Source: a gamma proteobacterium HTCC2207 (GTDB lineage Bacteria; Pseudomonadota; Gammaproteobacteria; Pseudomonadales; Porticoccaceae). From it: DNA of 64,000 bases. This document shows positions 31,768 to 41,193 of the stretch, in pieces. Positions within the stretch are counted from its first letter, which is position 1. Each line of letters opens with the position of its first letter. The notes below the pieces were generated by a model. That model did not search any database. It had not been told where the DNA came from and was given only the letters and a program-made list of their open reading frames with translations. A program made the translations under genes and the position numbers. The stretch is taken from assembly GCA_905182855.1 (NCBI GenBank), contig CAJJDA010000009.1, forward strand, positions 62,001 through 126,000, written 5' to 3'.

Positions 31768-32508
31768 ATGAACCAGCAGCAGCCCGTTATTTTAATCACT
31801 GGCGCAGCGCGCCGTATAGGCGCATTTATAGCGCAGATTTTTCACGCCAAAGGTTATCAGGTAATTATTCATTACCATCGCTCAGCGGCAGCGGCAGATA
31901 GACTTTGCGAGCAGCTGAACGCTACCCGCCCCGATAGCTGTGCGTTGGTGCAGAGCGACCTTAATGATATGCAAGGCCTGCAAAAAATCGCCGATCTGGC
32001 GCATTCAGTCGGCCGGCTAGATGTACTAGTCAACAATGCCTCAAGTTTTTTCCCAACACCTCTTGCAGACTGTGATGATGGGCAGTGGAATGATCTTATT
32101 AACAGTAATCTCAAAGGCCCATTTTTTCTCTCGCAAAAGTTGGCCTCGCTGCTGACGGCGAGCAGTGGCTCAATTATCAATATCTCGGACATGCACGCCC
32201 GACAGGCATTGGAAAATCACCCGATTTATACCATCGCCAAGGCCGGCAATATTGCTATGACTAAGTCTTTGGCCACAGAGCTGAGCCCCAATGTACGCGT
32301 TAATAGCGTGGCCCCAGGCGCTATACTCTGGCCCGAGCACGAGCTCGATGATATCGAGAAACAGGGTGCGGTATTGAGTAAGGTGCCCATGGCAAGAATG
32401 GGCACTGAGAGCGATATTGCGCAGACGGTGTATTTTCTAGCCGTTGAGGCAACCTATGTAACAGGTCAAACTATCGCCGTTGATGGAGGTAGTTCAAATA
32501 GCCTCTAG
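31768..32508 (+). CDS. Pteridine reductase (FolM-like SDR)
   Basis: This 246-residue short-chain dehydrogenase has the nucleotide motif T-G-A-A-R-R-I-G. The Arg in T-G-x3-R-x-G is typical of pteridine reductases and distinguishes them from most SDRs. N-N-A-S and Y-T-I-A-K follow. It probably reduces dihydropterins or dihydrofolate. That role fits its place between cca and the folate genes folK and folB, with which it is convergent. Its start is 3 bp after the cca stop. Confidence 0.85.
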   Translation: MNQQQPVILITGAARRIGAFIAQIFHAKGYQVIIHYHRSAAAADRLCEQLNATRPDSCALVQSDLNDMQGLQKIADLAHSVGRLDVLVNNASSFFPTPLADCDDGQWNDLINSNLKGPFFLSQKLASLLTASSGSIINISDMHARQALENHPIYTIAKAGNIAMTKSLATELSPNVRVNSVAPGAILWPEHELDDIEKQGAVLSKVPMARMGTESDIAQTVYFLAVEATYVTGQTIAVDGGSSNSL

Positions 32509-32614
32509 AGGCTAGGGCGAGGCATATATAGATATTAAACGAGAAATCGCTAGGATGAATGTGCGTATTAGATCAACCCTAGGAGGGATCCAACAGAGGG
32601 GTTCAACAGAGTCC

Positions 32615-33142
32615 TTAAGATTGCGCCTGACGGTCTTTTGTAATATTTTTATCGCGCCAGATAAACGCTATAGGAAAAAGCCGCTGCTTATTTTTATCAT
32701 AATCTGCCCAGTGCTGGGCGTAGGTTTGACCCGTCTGCGGGTGCTTACTATCCGGTGCAATTTCGGCCAGAGGCAGCAGTACAAAGGCGTTCTTAAGAAC
32801 TTCGTCACGTGGCAACTTCACACCATCGACCTCTCCGCTTAGCTGATCAACGGCCAAAATATCTATATCGAGACTTCTAGAGCCAAATCGGGGAGCGCTG
32901 CGATCTCGACCATTTTGGTTCTCTATGTCCTTAAGCTTTTTCAGCAGCTCAGCAACAGTCAGCGAAGAGCGGATACCCACCACTAGGTTATAGAAGCTAT
33001 CACCTGTAAAGCCCACTGACTCACTTTCATAAACAGAGGAAATAATTAATTCGCCGAAGTTATCCGCTAAAGCATCTAAGGCTGAGCCTATGCGCCTATG
33101 ACGCTCAATGTTACTACCGAGACTCAGATAAATCAGTGCCAC
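32615..33142 (-). CDS. folK: 2-amino-4-hydroxy-6-hydroxymethyldihydropteridine diphosphokinase
   Basis: FolK (HPPK) transfers pyrophosphate to 6-hydroxymethyl-7,8-dihydropterin in folate synthesis. The 175-residue protein contains the conserved S-L-G-S-N start and the signature R-S-L-D-I-D-I-L (about 88-95). The start is GTG, overlapping the last base of the folB stop (TAGTG). A GGAG about 10 nt upstream supports it, so translation is coupled. Confidence 0.95.
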   Translation of the reverse strand: MALIYLSLGSNIERHRRIGSALDALADNFGELIISSVYESESVGFTGDSFYNLVVGIRSSLTVAELLKKLKDIENQNGRDRSAPRFGSRSLDIDILAVDQLSGEVDGVKLPRDEVLKNAFVLLPLAEIAPDSKHPQTGQTYAQHWADYDKNKQRLFPIAFIWRDKNITKDRQAQS

Positions 33143-33498
33143 TAGGCCTTTGCTCCTCGCTCTATAATTATACCCACATCCTGCGAACCTCTAAGGGCAC
33201 CCGGCTTACTGACACGCAGTTTCAGCCAGGGCACAGAAAACTCGTTACTGACTATATTAGCCACCTCCTCTGCCATCCGCTCAACTAGAAGAAACTCACT
33301 GCCCTCAATAAAACTAATCAAGCGCTTAGCAATAGACTTATAGTTCAGTGCGTACTGAATATCATCTGTTTCTGCGGCTTTCCGAATATCATGAGCCATT
33401 TCCAGATCAAGACTCACGGTTTGCTTAACTTCACGTTCCCAATCATAAATACCAATAATCGTTTCAATGCGCAGATCTCTTATGTAAACAATGTCCAT
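33142..33498 (-). CDS. folB: Dihydroneopterin aldolase
   Basis: FolB cleaves dihydroneopterin to 6-hydroxymethyldihydropterin, the substrate of the next gene product. The 118-residue tunnelling-fold protein has I-Y-D-W-E-R near residue 17 and the catalytic region L-L-V-E-R-M-A-E-E-V. It lies 11 bp after tsaD and overlaps folK by one base. Confidence 0.95.
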   Translation of the reverse strand: MDIVYIRDLRIETIIGIYDWEREVKQTVSLDLEMAHDIRKAAETDDIQYALNYKSIAKRLISFIEGSEFLLVERMAEEVANIVSNEFSVPWLKLRVSKPGALRGSQDVGIIIERGAKA

Positions 33499-33509
33499 CT
33501 AGCTCTATC

Positions 33510-34540
33510 CTATGCCAAAGATTCTAATTGATCCATTGGCCAGCGTGGCGTGGCGCTGATCAACAGGGGGTTTCTCTGTCCGGCTAGCAATCTCTGACAA
33601 CCTGCATAGGCAATCATGGCACCATTATCCGTACAAAATTCGTGGCGTGCATAAAACACCTCGACGCCCTCTTCCTTAAGCGCGACCTCGAGTTTGTGGC
33701 GCAACCGGCTATTCGCCGACACACCGCCAGCAATCACCAGTATCTTCATTTTGGCCTGCCTTACGGCTCTGGTACATTTAATAACCAGAGTATCGACCAC
33801 CGCTTCTTGAAAACCGGCGCAAATATCGAGAATAGTTTGATCATCGGGTAACACATCGTCGCCACGATTTTTTTCGATTAGGTTGCGAGTAAAGGTTTTA
33901 AGGCCTGAGAAGCTGAAATCTAGCCCTGGCCGGTCGGTCATTGGTCGCGGAAAACTAAAACGATCAATCTGACCGCGGTCTGCCATTGCCGCCAACACCG
34001 GCCCACCGGGATAATCAAGGTCGAGCAATTTGGCCGTTTTGTCGAAGGCTTCACCGGCAGCATCATCAACCGACTCGCCCATTAACTCATATTGTCCTAT
34101 GCCCTTAACCGACACTAGCTGCGTGTGGCCACCAGACACCAATAGCGCCACAAAGGGAAACGGTGGTGGCCTGTCCTCGAGCATGGGTGCCAACAAATGG
34201 CCTTCCATATGGTGGACACCAAGTACAGGAATATCCAAGCGTACCCCAGCGCAGTGGCCATGGAACCGCCCACCATAAGAGCTCCCAGCAAACCGGGTCC
34301 CGCTGTATAGGCAATACCATCCAGCTGACTCTTATCGACCGCAGCCTGTTCCATCACCTTATTAAGCATCGGCAAAATCTTGCGAACATGGTCTCTGGAG
34401 GCCAATTCAGGCACGACACCGCCGTATTCAGCATGCAATTTCACCTGAGAGTACAGTGCATGCGCCAACAATCCACGCTCGCTATCATAGATAGCGAGCC
34501 CCGTCTCATCGCAGGACGTTTCAATACCGAGCACCAACAT
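33510..34540 (-). CDS. tsaD: tRNA t6A threonylcarbamoyltransferase TsaD (frameshifted)
   Basis: TsaD transfers the threonylcarbamoyl group to A37 of ANN-decoding tRNAs. Translation begins at [13 protein letters not shown] (ATG at 34540, AAGG upstream) and stays in frame to about residue 102 (...A-L-G-Y-A-W). The rest, from [13 protein letters not shown] to the end, is in the next frame. One missing base near 34235-34236 (GG for GGG on the minus strand) explains this. With it restored the protein is 343 residues and the metal-binding histidines become His111 and His115, exactly the E. coli numbering. TsaD is normally essential, so an assembly error is the likely cause. plsY, often found between folB and tsaD, is absent. 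Confidence 0.94.
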
Positions 34541-34655
34541 TATAAAGCAGACCTTTTTCACTGACTCTTGGGGTACAACTTTAAACCCTCTGCGGCCCTG
34601 TGTGAACCGGTACTTTCATAGGTCTAAAAGTCAGTCAAAAAGCCAGTAAAAACCT

Positions 34656-34684
34656 TTGCAACCCCTTAGTTAAGTGTATAGACT
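34656..34684 (+). promoter_or_regulatory. Probable promoter of the rpsU operon
   Basis: A TTGCAA at 34656-34661 is followed by overlapping -10 candidates: TATAGA at 34677-34682 (15-bp spacing) and TAGACT at 34679-34684 (17-bp spacing). This lies about 70 nt upstream of rpsU in the divergent gap with tsaD, where the macromolecular synthesis operon promoter is expected. Confidence 0.4.
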
Positions 34685-34754
34685 ACGCGCCCTTAGGGAG
34701 CCTACTACCGTCAGGCTCCATGGGTAGATTATTTTACTACAGGATAAAGCATAC

Positions 34755-34970
34755 ATGCCAAGCGTTCGAATTAAAGAAAACGAGCCCTTTGACGTCGCGT
34801 TACGTCGTTTTAAACGTTCATGCGAAAAGGCCGGAATTTTGGCCAAAGTTCGTAGCTGTGAGTTCTACGAGAAGCCCACTTGGGAACGCAAGCGCAAAGC
34901 GGCAGCTGCAGTTAAGCGCAGCCAGAAAAAAGTCTCTCGCGAATCACGCAAGTTTACTCGGCTCTATTGA
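34755..34970 (+). CDS. rpsU: 30S ribosomal protein bS21
   Basis: This 71-residue, highly basic protein is identical in plan to bS21: [12 protein letters not shown] at the start, [11 protein letters not shown], and a basic tail ending R-L-Y. It is the first gene of the rpsU-(yqeY)-dnaG-rpoD operon and is divergent from tsaD, the classical arrangement. AGGAT precedes the ATG. Confidence 0.99.
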   Translation: MPSVRIKENEPFDVALRRFKRSCEKAGILAKVRSCEFYEKPTWERKRKAAAAVKRSQKKVSRESRKFTRLY

Positions 34971-35010
34971 TCTCAGACCTCTATTAGGGGTGGGTTTAGT
35001 TAGTCATAGC

Positions 35011-35040
35011 AAAGAGCGCCCTAACGGCGCTTTTTGTGTT
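35011..35040 (+). terminator. Intrinsic terminator/attenuator after rpsU
   Basis: AGCGCC (35015-35020), loop CTAAC, and GGCGCT (35026-35031) form a GC-rich 6-bp stem, followed directly by TTTTT. It lies 45 bp after rpsU and before yqeY. In E. coli an analogous attenuator sits between rpsU and dnaG and lowers expression of the downstream genes. Confidence 0.8.
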
Positions 35041-35078
35041 TCTGGTAATCAAGAATCTCAACGCAATGGAGAGTTGCC

Positions 35079-35525
35079 ATGTCGATGAAAGAGCAAATTA
35101 AAAATACTATGAAAGAGGCCATGCGAGCCAAAGACAAACCTCGTCTGGGCGCTATCCGCCTTATACAGGCTGATATCAAGCGTATTGAAGTCGATGAACG
35201 TATCGAAGTGGATGATGCCCGAGTACTGGCCATTCTCGACAAGATGGTCAAACAGCGCCGCGACTCTATCACTCAGTATGAGGCTGCCGCTCGTCAGGAG
35301 CTCGCTGATATTGAGATCGCTGAGATATCAGTGATTCAGGAGTTTCTGCCAACTGCATTGACCGATGAAGAAATCACCGCGATGATAGAGGACGCCGTAG
35401 CGCAGACCGGCGCCGCCTCCATGGCTGACATGGGCAAAGTGATGGGTATTCTCAAGCCACAAATTCAGGGCCGCGCCGATGGTGGTGCTGTTAGCGGACG
35501 GGTCAAAGCAGCCCTCTGCCAATAA
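35079..35525 (+). CDS. yqeY: GatB/YqeY domain-containing protein
   Basis: This 148-residue YqeY-family protein is helical and resembles the C-terminal tRNA-binding domain of GatB. The family segments E-Q-I-K-N-T-M-K-E-A-M and I-Q-E-F-L-P (near residue 87) are clear. Its role may relate to tRNA or amidotransferase function but is not settled. A GGAGAG precedes the ATG. It lies between the rpsU terminator and dnaG, a common gammaproteobacterial arrangement. Confidence 0.93.
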   Translation: MSMKEQIKNTMKEAMRAKDKPRLGAIRLIQADIKRIEVDERIEVDDARVLAILDKMVKQRRDSITQYEAAARQELADIEIAEISVIQEFLPTALTDEEITAMIEDAVAQTGAASMADMGKVMGILKPQIQGRADGGAVSGRVKAALCQ

Positions 35526-35625
35526 TCGAGCCCCAGATCATTATCAGCGAAAGCGTCGGTTAGCCTGTTTATTTTCATGCTGAAGGCGTTACACTGCAGT
35601 TAGACTATTTAACCACGTAGCCCCA

Positions 35626-37608
35626 ATGGCCGGACTAATACCACAGAGTTTTATTGATGACCTACTCGACCGGATCGATATCGTTGAGGTTGTCAACGCG
35701 CGCGTGCAGCTTAAAAAATCTGGCAAAAACTACAAAGCCTGCTGCCCCTTTCATGAAGAAAAAAGCCCCTCTTTTACCGTCGCTCAGGACAAACAGTTTT
35801 ACTATTGTTTTGGCTGTGGCACAGGCGGCAATGCTTTGGGTTTTGTTATGGAATTCGATCGTCTCGATTTCCTACCAGCCGTTGAGATGTTGGCTAAAAA
35901 TGCTGGACTGGAGATTCCCCGCGAGGCGACCCAAGATCGAGCAGTTAGCAAACAAAAAGATAGCCTGTATTCGATGCTGGTCGAGTCTGATAGCTTTTTC
36001 CGCCAACAACTACGCACGAATAAAGCCGCTGGAGCAGCCGTCGACTACCTCAAGGGTAGGGGTTTAAGCGGCAAAATAGCTGCCCAATTTGGGGTTGGCT
36101 ATGCCCCGCCTGGCTGGGATAATCTGCTCAAGGCTGCGGGCAGCGACCCCGACAAAATCAAACTTCTCGATGAGTCGGGTATGATCATAACCAAACCCGA
36201 AGACAAGAAGCAATACGATCGCTTTCGCCACCGCATCATGTTTCCGATTCGCGATCAAAGAGGCCGCACCATTGGCTTTGGCGGACGAGTGTTGGACGAC
36301 AGCACACCTAAATATCTCAACTCGCCCGAGACACCGGTATTCCATAAAGGTCGTGAACTCTATGGCCTCTACGAGGCCCGTCAGGCCCTAAAAGAGATCC
36401 CTCACCTAATTATGGTCGAGGGCTATATGGATGTCATCGCTCTCGCACAGTATGGCATCCACAACGCCGTAGCGACCTTGGGCACAGCCCTAACTGAAAG
36501 CCACCTGCAAAAACTGTTTCGCTACACCTCTGAATTAGTGTTTTGTTTTGATGGTGATAAAGCTGGACGCCGCGCCGCGGCTCGGTCACTGGAGATTGCC
36601 CTGCCAGAGATGAAAGATGGGGTGTCTGCAAAGTTTCTATTCTTACCCGACGGCGAAGACCCAGACAGCATGGTGCGCAAACATGGCACCGAGGCATTCC
36701 AACTGGACATTCAAAAGGCCCAGCCACTGTCCGAGTTTTTGTTTGAACAGCTCAGTGAAGGCATTGATGCCAGCACTGCCGATGGCAAGGCACGCCTCAG
36801 CAAAGTCTGCGCGCCGCAGATTAATCGAATTCCTCAGGGGGTCTTTCGGCAACTCATGCTTGAAGAGCTATCTCGACGCACTGGCATATCTGCGGAAAAC
36901 TTGCGCGACTACGTTGCCAGCCACAAGACGCCCCAACAGCAGGCGTCTAGTGCAGCACCAGCGGCTTCGACTACCAATGCTCGCTCTGCCGCATCAAGCG
37001 AGATAAGCCATTATGGCAGCTCCTACCAATCGGCATCGCCGCCAAATTATAGGTATCCGCCCGACGATGACCTTGATTATGAGGCATTCGACTCGCCTAG
37101 CGCGGAACGCACTAGCAAGATCCGTCTATCGCCGACTAAGTTCCTTACCGCCCTACTGTTAAATCACCCAGCCCTGGCCGAACATGTCGATGATACCGCC
37201 CTGCTGCAGCGCTCCACCGATGCAGATATAACACTTTTTCTACGCGTGCTCAAAGTAGTCCAGGACAATCCTAGTTACAAACCCTCCCACATTTTCGCCT
37301 ATTGGCTTGGCACTCATGGTAATCATACCGAGACTCAGATACTTCAGGGGCTCGCAGCCAGTGAACTTTATCATCCACCCAAAGGCACCGGCAGAGACGA
37401 CCATCAGGAATTTTGCGATGCGCTGAGTCATGTCAACGCTAGCGCCTTTGAGACGCTGCCAGCGACAGACAAAGCTACGTATTTACTGACTCAGGAGGCC
37501 CTTAATGAGCACGAAATCAAGCAGTTACACAGGATTCGTTTGCAACTCGGAGATGACCCCTCGGCACTGGTGCTAAAAAGTAAGATAAAAGAACGACTTG
37601 TAGTCTAA
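35626..37608 (+). CDS. dnaG: DNA primase
   Basis: DnaG makes RNA primers for replication. The 660-residue protein has the N-terminal zinc-binding domain with Cys40, His43, Cys61 and Cys64, followed by the RNA polymerase core. The TOPRIM motif is V-E-G-Y-M-D-V near residue 266. After it comes a Ser/Ala/Pro-rich linker (about 440-500) and the C-terminal DnaB-interacting domain. The linker is longer and of lower complexity than in E. coli. The gene is intact. Confidence 0.98.
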   Translation: MAGLIPQSFIDDLLDRIDIVEVVNARVQLKKSGKNYKACCPFHEEKSPSFTVAQDKQFYYCFGCGTGGNALGFVMEFDRLDFLPAVEMLAKNAGLEIPREATQDRAVSKQKDSLYSMLVESDSFFRQQLRTNKAAGAAVDYLKGRGLSGKIAAQFGVGYAPPGWDNLLKAAGSDPDKIKLLDESGMIITKPEDKKQYDRFRHRIMFPIRDQRGRTIGFGGRVLDDSTPKYLNSPETPVFHKGRELYGLYEARQALKEIPHLIMVEGYMDVIALAQYGIHNAVATLGTALTESHLQKLFRYTSELVFCFDGDKAGRRAAARSLEIALPEMKDGVSAKFLFLPDGEDPDSMVRKHGTEAFQLDIQKAQPLSEFLFEQLSEGIDASTADGKARLSKVCAPQINRIPQGVFRQLMLEELSRRTGISAENLRDYVASHKTPQQQASSAAPAASTTNARSAASSEISHYGSSYQSASPPNYRYPPDDDLDYEAFDSPSAERTSKIRLSPTKFLTALLLNHPALAEHVDDTALLQRSTDADITLFLRVLKVVQDNPSYKPSHIFAYWLGTHGNHTETQILQGLAASELYHPPKGTGRDDHQEFCDALSHVNASAFETLPATDKATYLLTQEALNEHEIKQLHRIRLQLGDDPSALVLKSKIKERLVV

Positions 37609-37650
37609 TGTTCACCAAACACGATATACGAATTAAAGTCCAAATTCTCT

Positions 37651-37679
37651 GCGACAACGAGTGTTTTATTAGATATAAT
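37651..37679 (+). promoter_or_regulatory. Internal promoter for rpoD
   Basis: GCGACA (37651-37656) and a perfect TATAAT (37674-37679) are separated by 17 bp, between the dnaG stop and the rpoD ATG at 37721. An internal promoter upstream of rpoD is also known in other bacteria. Confidence 0.6.
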
Positions 37680-37720
37680 TGCGCGCTATTTTTTGGCCTC
37701 CCACAACAGAAAATTTACCT

Positions 37721-39568
37721 ATGACAGAAAATATCAACAAGCAACAATCTGGCATTAAAGATCTTATCGCTAAGGGCAGAGAGCAAGGATATCTTACCTA
37801 CGCCGAGGTTAACGATCACCTGCCCGAAGACATTGCAGATCCCGAGCAGGTCGAAGACATCATTCAAATGATCAACGACATGGGCATCACCGTTTTCGAA
37901 ACGGCACCAGATGCCGAACAGTTGTTGATGATGTCCGGTGATAATACGCCGGACGAGGTCGCGGTCGCGGAGGCCGCAGCGGCGCTTGCCTCGGTGGAAT
38001 CAGAGCAGCATAGGACCACCGACCCAGTGCGTATGTATATGCGTGAAATGGGGTCTGTTGAGCTGCTGACACGTGAGGGCGAAATTGAAATCGCCAAGCG
38101 GATCGAAGAGGGTACTCGTGAACTTATGTCTGCGTTATCCGACTGGCCCGGATCAGTCGCCACGATTATCGGTGAGTGGGACAAGGTGGTCGCCGGGGAT
38201 AAAAAGCTGACTGACCTGATCAGTGGTTATCTTAACCCAATGGAACATGTTCCTTCCGCCCTCGCCCAGCAGCAGGCTGCTGAAGCTCTGGAAGCTGAAA
38301 AAATAGCCAATGGCGAAGAAATTGATGAAGAGGAGGAGGAAGAACAGCACGAAGGTGGCCTAGATCCAGAAGTCGCAACTGAACGGTTTGAGGAAATACG
38401 TACTCAGCTCATCAAAGCCGACAAGGCCGTAGCTCGCTCAGGCAGAATGGCTAGCGCCGGTATTAAAAACATGGCGGAGTTGGCGGAGCTTTTTAAGTAT
38501 CTTAAGCTGACGCCAAAGCAGTTCGATCCTCTCGCGGTGAATGTTCGCTCTGCGGTTGACAAAATTCGCGCCCAAGAGCGCAATATTATGAAAATGTGCA
38601 TTCGTTACGCAAGAATGCCACGCGGCGCTTTTATCAAAGCATTCCCCGGCAATGAAACGAACTTGGAGTGGACTGAAACACTGATTGCAGAGAAGTCAGA
38701 CTGGTCAGAGGGTATTAGTAAGCAGGCCATTGAAATTGTTCGCGCTCAGCGCAAACTCGCCAAAGCTGAAACTCAAAGCGGGCTGAGTATTTTGTTTATT
38801 AAAGACATTAACCGTCGCCTCACTATTGGCGAAGCCATGGCGCGTCGAGCCAAAAAAGAAATGGTTGAGGCAAACCTGCGACTGGTTATCTCTATAGCCA
38901 AAAAATACACTAACCGTGGCTTGCAATTCCTCGATCTTATTCAGGAAGGTAATATCGGCCTAATGAAAGCAGTTGATAAGTTTGAGTACCGTCGCGGCTA
39001 CAAATTCTCCACCTATGCAACCTGGTGGATTCGACAGGCCATCACTCGGTCGATTGCAGATCAGGCGCGCACCATCCGTATTCCCGTGCATATGATTGAG
39101 ACTATTAATAAACTCAATCGTATCTCTCGTCAAATGCTTCAGGAAATGGGTCGTGAGCCCACCCCAGAAGAATTAGCAGAACGCATGGAAATGCCTGAAG
39201 ATAAGATTCGCAAGGTCCTTAAGATCGCCAAAGAGCCCATTTCAATGGAGACGCCCATTGGTGAGGACGAAGATGCCAGTATTGGTGATCTCATTGAAGA
39301 CACCACTATCGCCCTGCCGGTTGAGGAGGCCACACAGCACAATCTCACCGAATCAACACGCGAAGTACTCGGCAGCTTAACCGCACGAGAAGCTAAGGTG
39401 TTGCGTATGCGCTTCGGTATCGATATGAATACAGATCATACGCTGGAAGAGGTAGGTAAGCAGTTTGACGTAACGCGCGAGCGTATTCGTCAGATCGAAG
39501 CCAAGGCGCTTCGCAAGTTGCGTCACCCGACTCGTTCTGATCATTTACGTAGCTTTATTGACGAGTAA
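37721..39568 (+). CDS. rpoD: RNA polymerase primary sigma factor (sigma-70)
   Basis: This 615-residue housekeeping sigma factor has region 1.1 at the N-terminus and an acidic, Glu-rich stretch (about 197-215) inside the non-conserved region. Region 2 includes [13 protein letters not shown] and [12 protein letters not shown]. Region 4.2 carries the -35 helix-turn-helix, [14 protein letters not shown]. The ATG at 37721 (M-T-E-N-I-N) is preferred over a TTG 14 codons upstream, because that TTG overlaps the TATAAT element. Confidence 0.98.
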   Translation: MTENINKQQSGIKDLIAKGREQGYLTYAEVNDHLPEDIADPEQVEDIIQMINDMGITVFETAPDAEQLLMMSGDNTPDEVAVAEAAAALASVESEQHRTTDPVRMYMREMGSVELLTREGEIEIAKRIEEGTRELMSALSDWPGSVATIIGEWDKVVAGDKKLTDLISGYLNPMEHVPSALAQQQAAEALEAEKIANGEEIDEEEEEEQHEGGLDPEVATERFEEIRTQLIKADKAVARSGRMASAGIKNMAELAELFKYLKLTPKQFDPLAVNVRSAVDKIRAQERNIMKMCIRYARMPRGAFIKAFPGNETNLEWTETLIAEKSDWSEGISKQAIEIVRAQRKLAKAETQSGLSILFIKDINRRLTIGEAMARRAKKEMVEANLRLVISIAKKYTNRGLQFLDLIQEGNIGLMKAVDKFEYRRGYKFSTYATWWIRQAITRSIADQARTIRIPVHMIETINKLNRISRQMLQEMGREPTPEELAERMEMPEDKIRKVLKIAKEPISMETPIGEDEDASIGDLIEDTTIALPVEEATQHNLTESTREVLGSLTAREAKVLRMRFGIDMNTDHTLEEVGKQFDVTRERIRQIEAKALRKLRHPTRSDHLRSFIDE

Positions 39569-39740
39569 TTTATAACGGCTGTTCGCTCTTACCGGGGGAT
39601 GGCCATTTAGCGATAGTATTTAAAAGCAGACTGGTAGCTGGCAGGGTGAATAACGCACAGAAAGACGCAGCATTATAGGGCTGGCTTGTCACTGTAGGTT
39701 CTGACCGAAAAATGCCGCAAGCAATCAGCAGAAAACTTTA

Positions 39741-39817
39741 GGGCCCATAGCTCAGCTGGTTAGAGCAGTCGACTCATAATCGATTGGTCGTAGGTTCAAG
39801 TCCTACTGGGCCCACCA
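39741..39817 (+). tRNA. ileX: tRNA-Ile2 with CAT anticodon (lysidine type)
   Basis: This is a complete 77-nt cloverleaf. The acceptor arm GGGCCCA pairs with TGGGCCC, and the discriminator A and CCA are encoded (39814-39817). The D arm is GCTC/GAGC, the anticodon stem GTCGA/TCGAT (one G-U pair) surrounds loop CTCATAA, and the T arm is GTAGG/CCTAC. The anticodon CAT is at 39775-39777. The anticodon arm and the TGGTC variable loop resemble E. coli ileX/ileY more than elongator or initiator tRNA-Met. It would therefore be modified by TilS to read AUA. It follows rpoD, as in pseudomonads. Confidence 0.9.
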
Positions 39818-39867
39818 TTTTTACCACTATACACATCAATACCTTATAACGCTTTGTCCCTTGCTTC

Positions 39868-39896
39868 ACCTGATTGCATACTTTCTCTCATCAGGT
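39868..39896. other. Inverted repeat downstream of the tRNA
   Basis: ACCTGAT (39868-39874) and ATCAGGT (39890-39896) form a perfect 7-bp stem with a 15-nt loop, 50 bp after the tRNA. No T-run follows, so its function as a terminator or processing signal is uncertain. Confidence 0.35.
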
Positions 39897-40007
39897 ACAG
39901 CAGGGGCAACAGTAGGTAGCCACATTTATCCCCCTAATCAGCATAGCTAAAGGGGCTTATCAGCATTGTCGCGTCCAGCAAGTCATTTTTTATATCTAGA
40001 GAGAAGC

Positions 40008-40907
40008 CTACAATCTACAGACCCAGCTGTGGCTCATAATTTTCCCCCACAATCCTGGAGTAAGGCACTCAGCGGCCACAATTAAGGTCACAAACTGCAT
40101 GTCACCATCGGGAATGTCACCTGCTCCTAGCGTAACTTCATACGTTATTTTGGAATGGAACTTCCCCGTCTCATAAGAAGAAACACTCGCATGAGATGCA
40201 GCATTCGAGGTAAGGAGCTCGGTTTCATATAGTCCAGAGTTGTCCACCCAAGTCATAAAGGCACTCACTGGGTCAGCCTTCTCAAAACTATAGTCGGGGT
40301 GTAGCAAATTCCGCTCGAACCACTGGGCTGAGGTTACTTTAGCATCCTGTTCGCCTTCAGCCCAAAGCGTGACAAGTCCATGGTGGTTAAATCCCACGAC
40401 GCGAGGGTCCCTCATATAATCACCCAGCCCGAGTACTCCTTGATTGCGCTTGTCCGTGGATGCAAACATCCCCATTGTAGATTCCACAACTAGGGTGGTA
40501 TCCGACGTCATTTCTGCACTGATTGCCGAATGTACGAGGACCCACTCTGTGGGTTTGGCGTTTTCAGTTGTGAGTTCGGGCTCCAAAATCTTCCCAAAAT
40601 TCCCAGGGGTGGTAAGTAGTGACGCACGGTTCTTGCAGTAATTGTTAACACAATCTTTGGCCATAGCTTGGGCTTTGGCTATATCTTCCTGGGTCACGGA
40701 AAAACGCGCGCCAAGGTTTGATGAGTTTAAATTTTTACCCGGATACGGGTCTTCCCGTAAACTTGAGTAGGCTACGTTATACCACATCATGGCCATGACA
40801 TAGTCACGGGCGGCGCCTTTACCTCTTTCGTACATATCTTCTAGCTTGAGATGCATGACCTTGATCAGCCGCTTCACTAGACCACTTAACAGCCGCAACT
40901 CTTTCAA
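40008..40907 (-). CDS. Sel1-repeat-like fragment fused to an unknown C-terminal region
   Basis: The open frame encodes 299 residues. Near its N-terminus it has one Sel1-like repeat (D-M-Y-E-R-G-K-G ... D-Y-V-M-A-M-M-W-Y-N-V-A). The remaining roughly 240 residues match no family I recognise and show no signal peptide. Just upstream, a different frame encodes another Sel1 half-repeat (A-V-K-W-S-S-E-A-A-D-Q-G-H-A, about 40846-40890). The gene has therefore probably lost its 5' part by a frameshift near 40840-40850, and the given start is arbitrary. It may be a decaying gene or a misread consensus. No ribosome binding site supports the start. Confidence 0.5.
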   Translation of the reverse strand: MKELRLLSGLVKRLIKVMHLKLEDMYERGKGAARDYVMAMMWYNVAYSSLREDPYPGKNLNSSNLGARFSVTQEDIAKAQAMAKDCVNNYCKNRASLLTTPGNFGKILEPELTTENAKPTEWVLVHSAISAEMTSDTTLVVESTMGMFASTDKRNQGVLGLGDYMRDPRVVGFNHHGLVTLWAEGEQDAKVTSAQWFERNLLHPDYSFEKADPVSAFMTWVDNSGLYETELLTSNAASHASVSSYETGKFHSKITYEVTLGAGDIPDGDMQFVTLIVAAECLTPGLWGKIMSHSWVCRL

Positions 40908-41013
40908 TCAGATGCGGTGGCTGCTCTCGATATCTCAGATAACATTTCCCGTTAATCTGCAGCCCCTGACGACTTACTCCCGCCGACTTTAGCTGTGTTA
41001 TAAATCATCATTG

Positions 41014-41193
41014 CTAGGATGAGAAATAAACGCTAGATACTATCTTTGCCATTAGAGCAGTGCTGGGGTCATTACTGATTGCATCAGCAAACCTGAACCT
41101 TAACCATGCCAGTAGTACCCTTGGCACCGTAAACATGGCATTCGGTGTGAGACCTGCATAAAACAGCTCCTAAATTTGAGCTTCAGTGTTCAT
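41014..41193 (-). pseudogene. Short ORF interrupted by an in-frame TAG
   Basis: A well-placed ribosome binding site (GAGGAA on the minus strand at 41201-41206, 7-nt spacing) precedes ATG at 41193. The frame reads M-N-T-E-A-Q-I, meets TAG at 41170-41172, then continues open for 51 codons (E-L-F-Y-A-G-L-T-P-N-A ...) to a TAG at 41014-41016. The 59-residue conceptual product resembles nothing I recognise. It may be a decayed small gene, and coding potential is unproven. Confidence 0.3.

Noticed and set aside
39741-39817. Assignment of the CAT-anticodon tRNA as tRNA-Met
   Set aside because: The anticodon arm and variable loop match the Ile2 (lysidine) type better than elongator Met, and initiator features (three G-C pairs next to the loop, a 1-72 mismatch) are missing.
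41170-41172. In-frame TAG read as pyrrolysine, given the MttB homologue in the same window
   Set aside because: The visible MttB part lacks an amber codon, the ORF is not a methyltransferase, and no pyl genes are seen.
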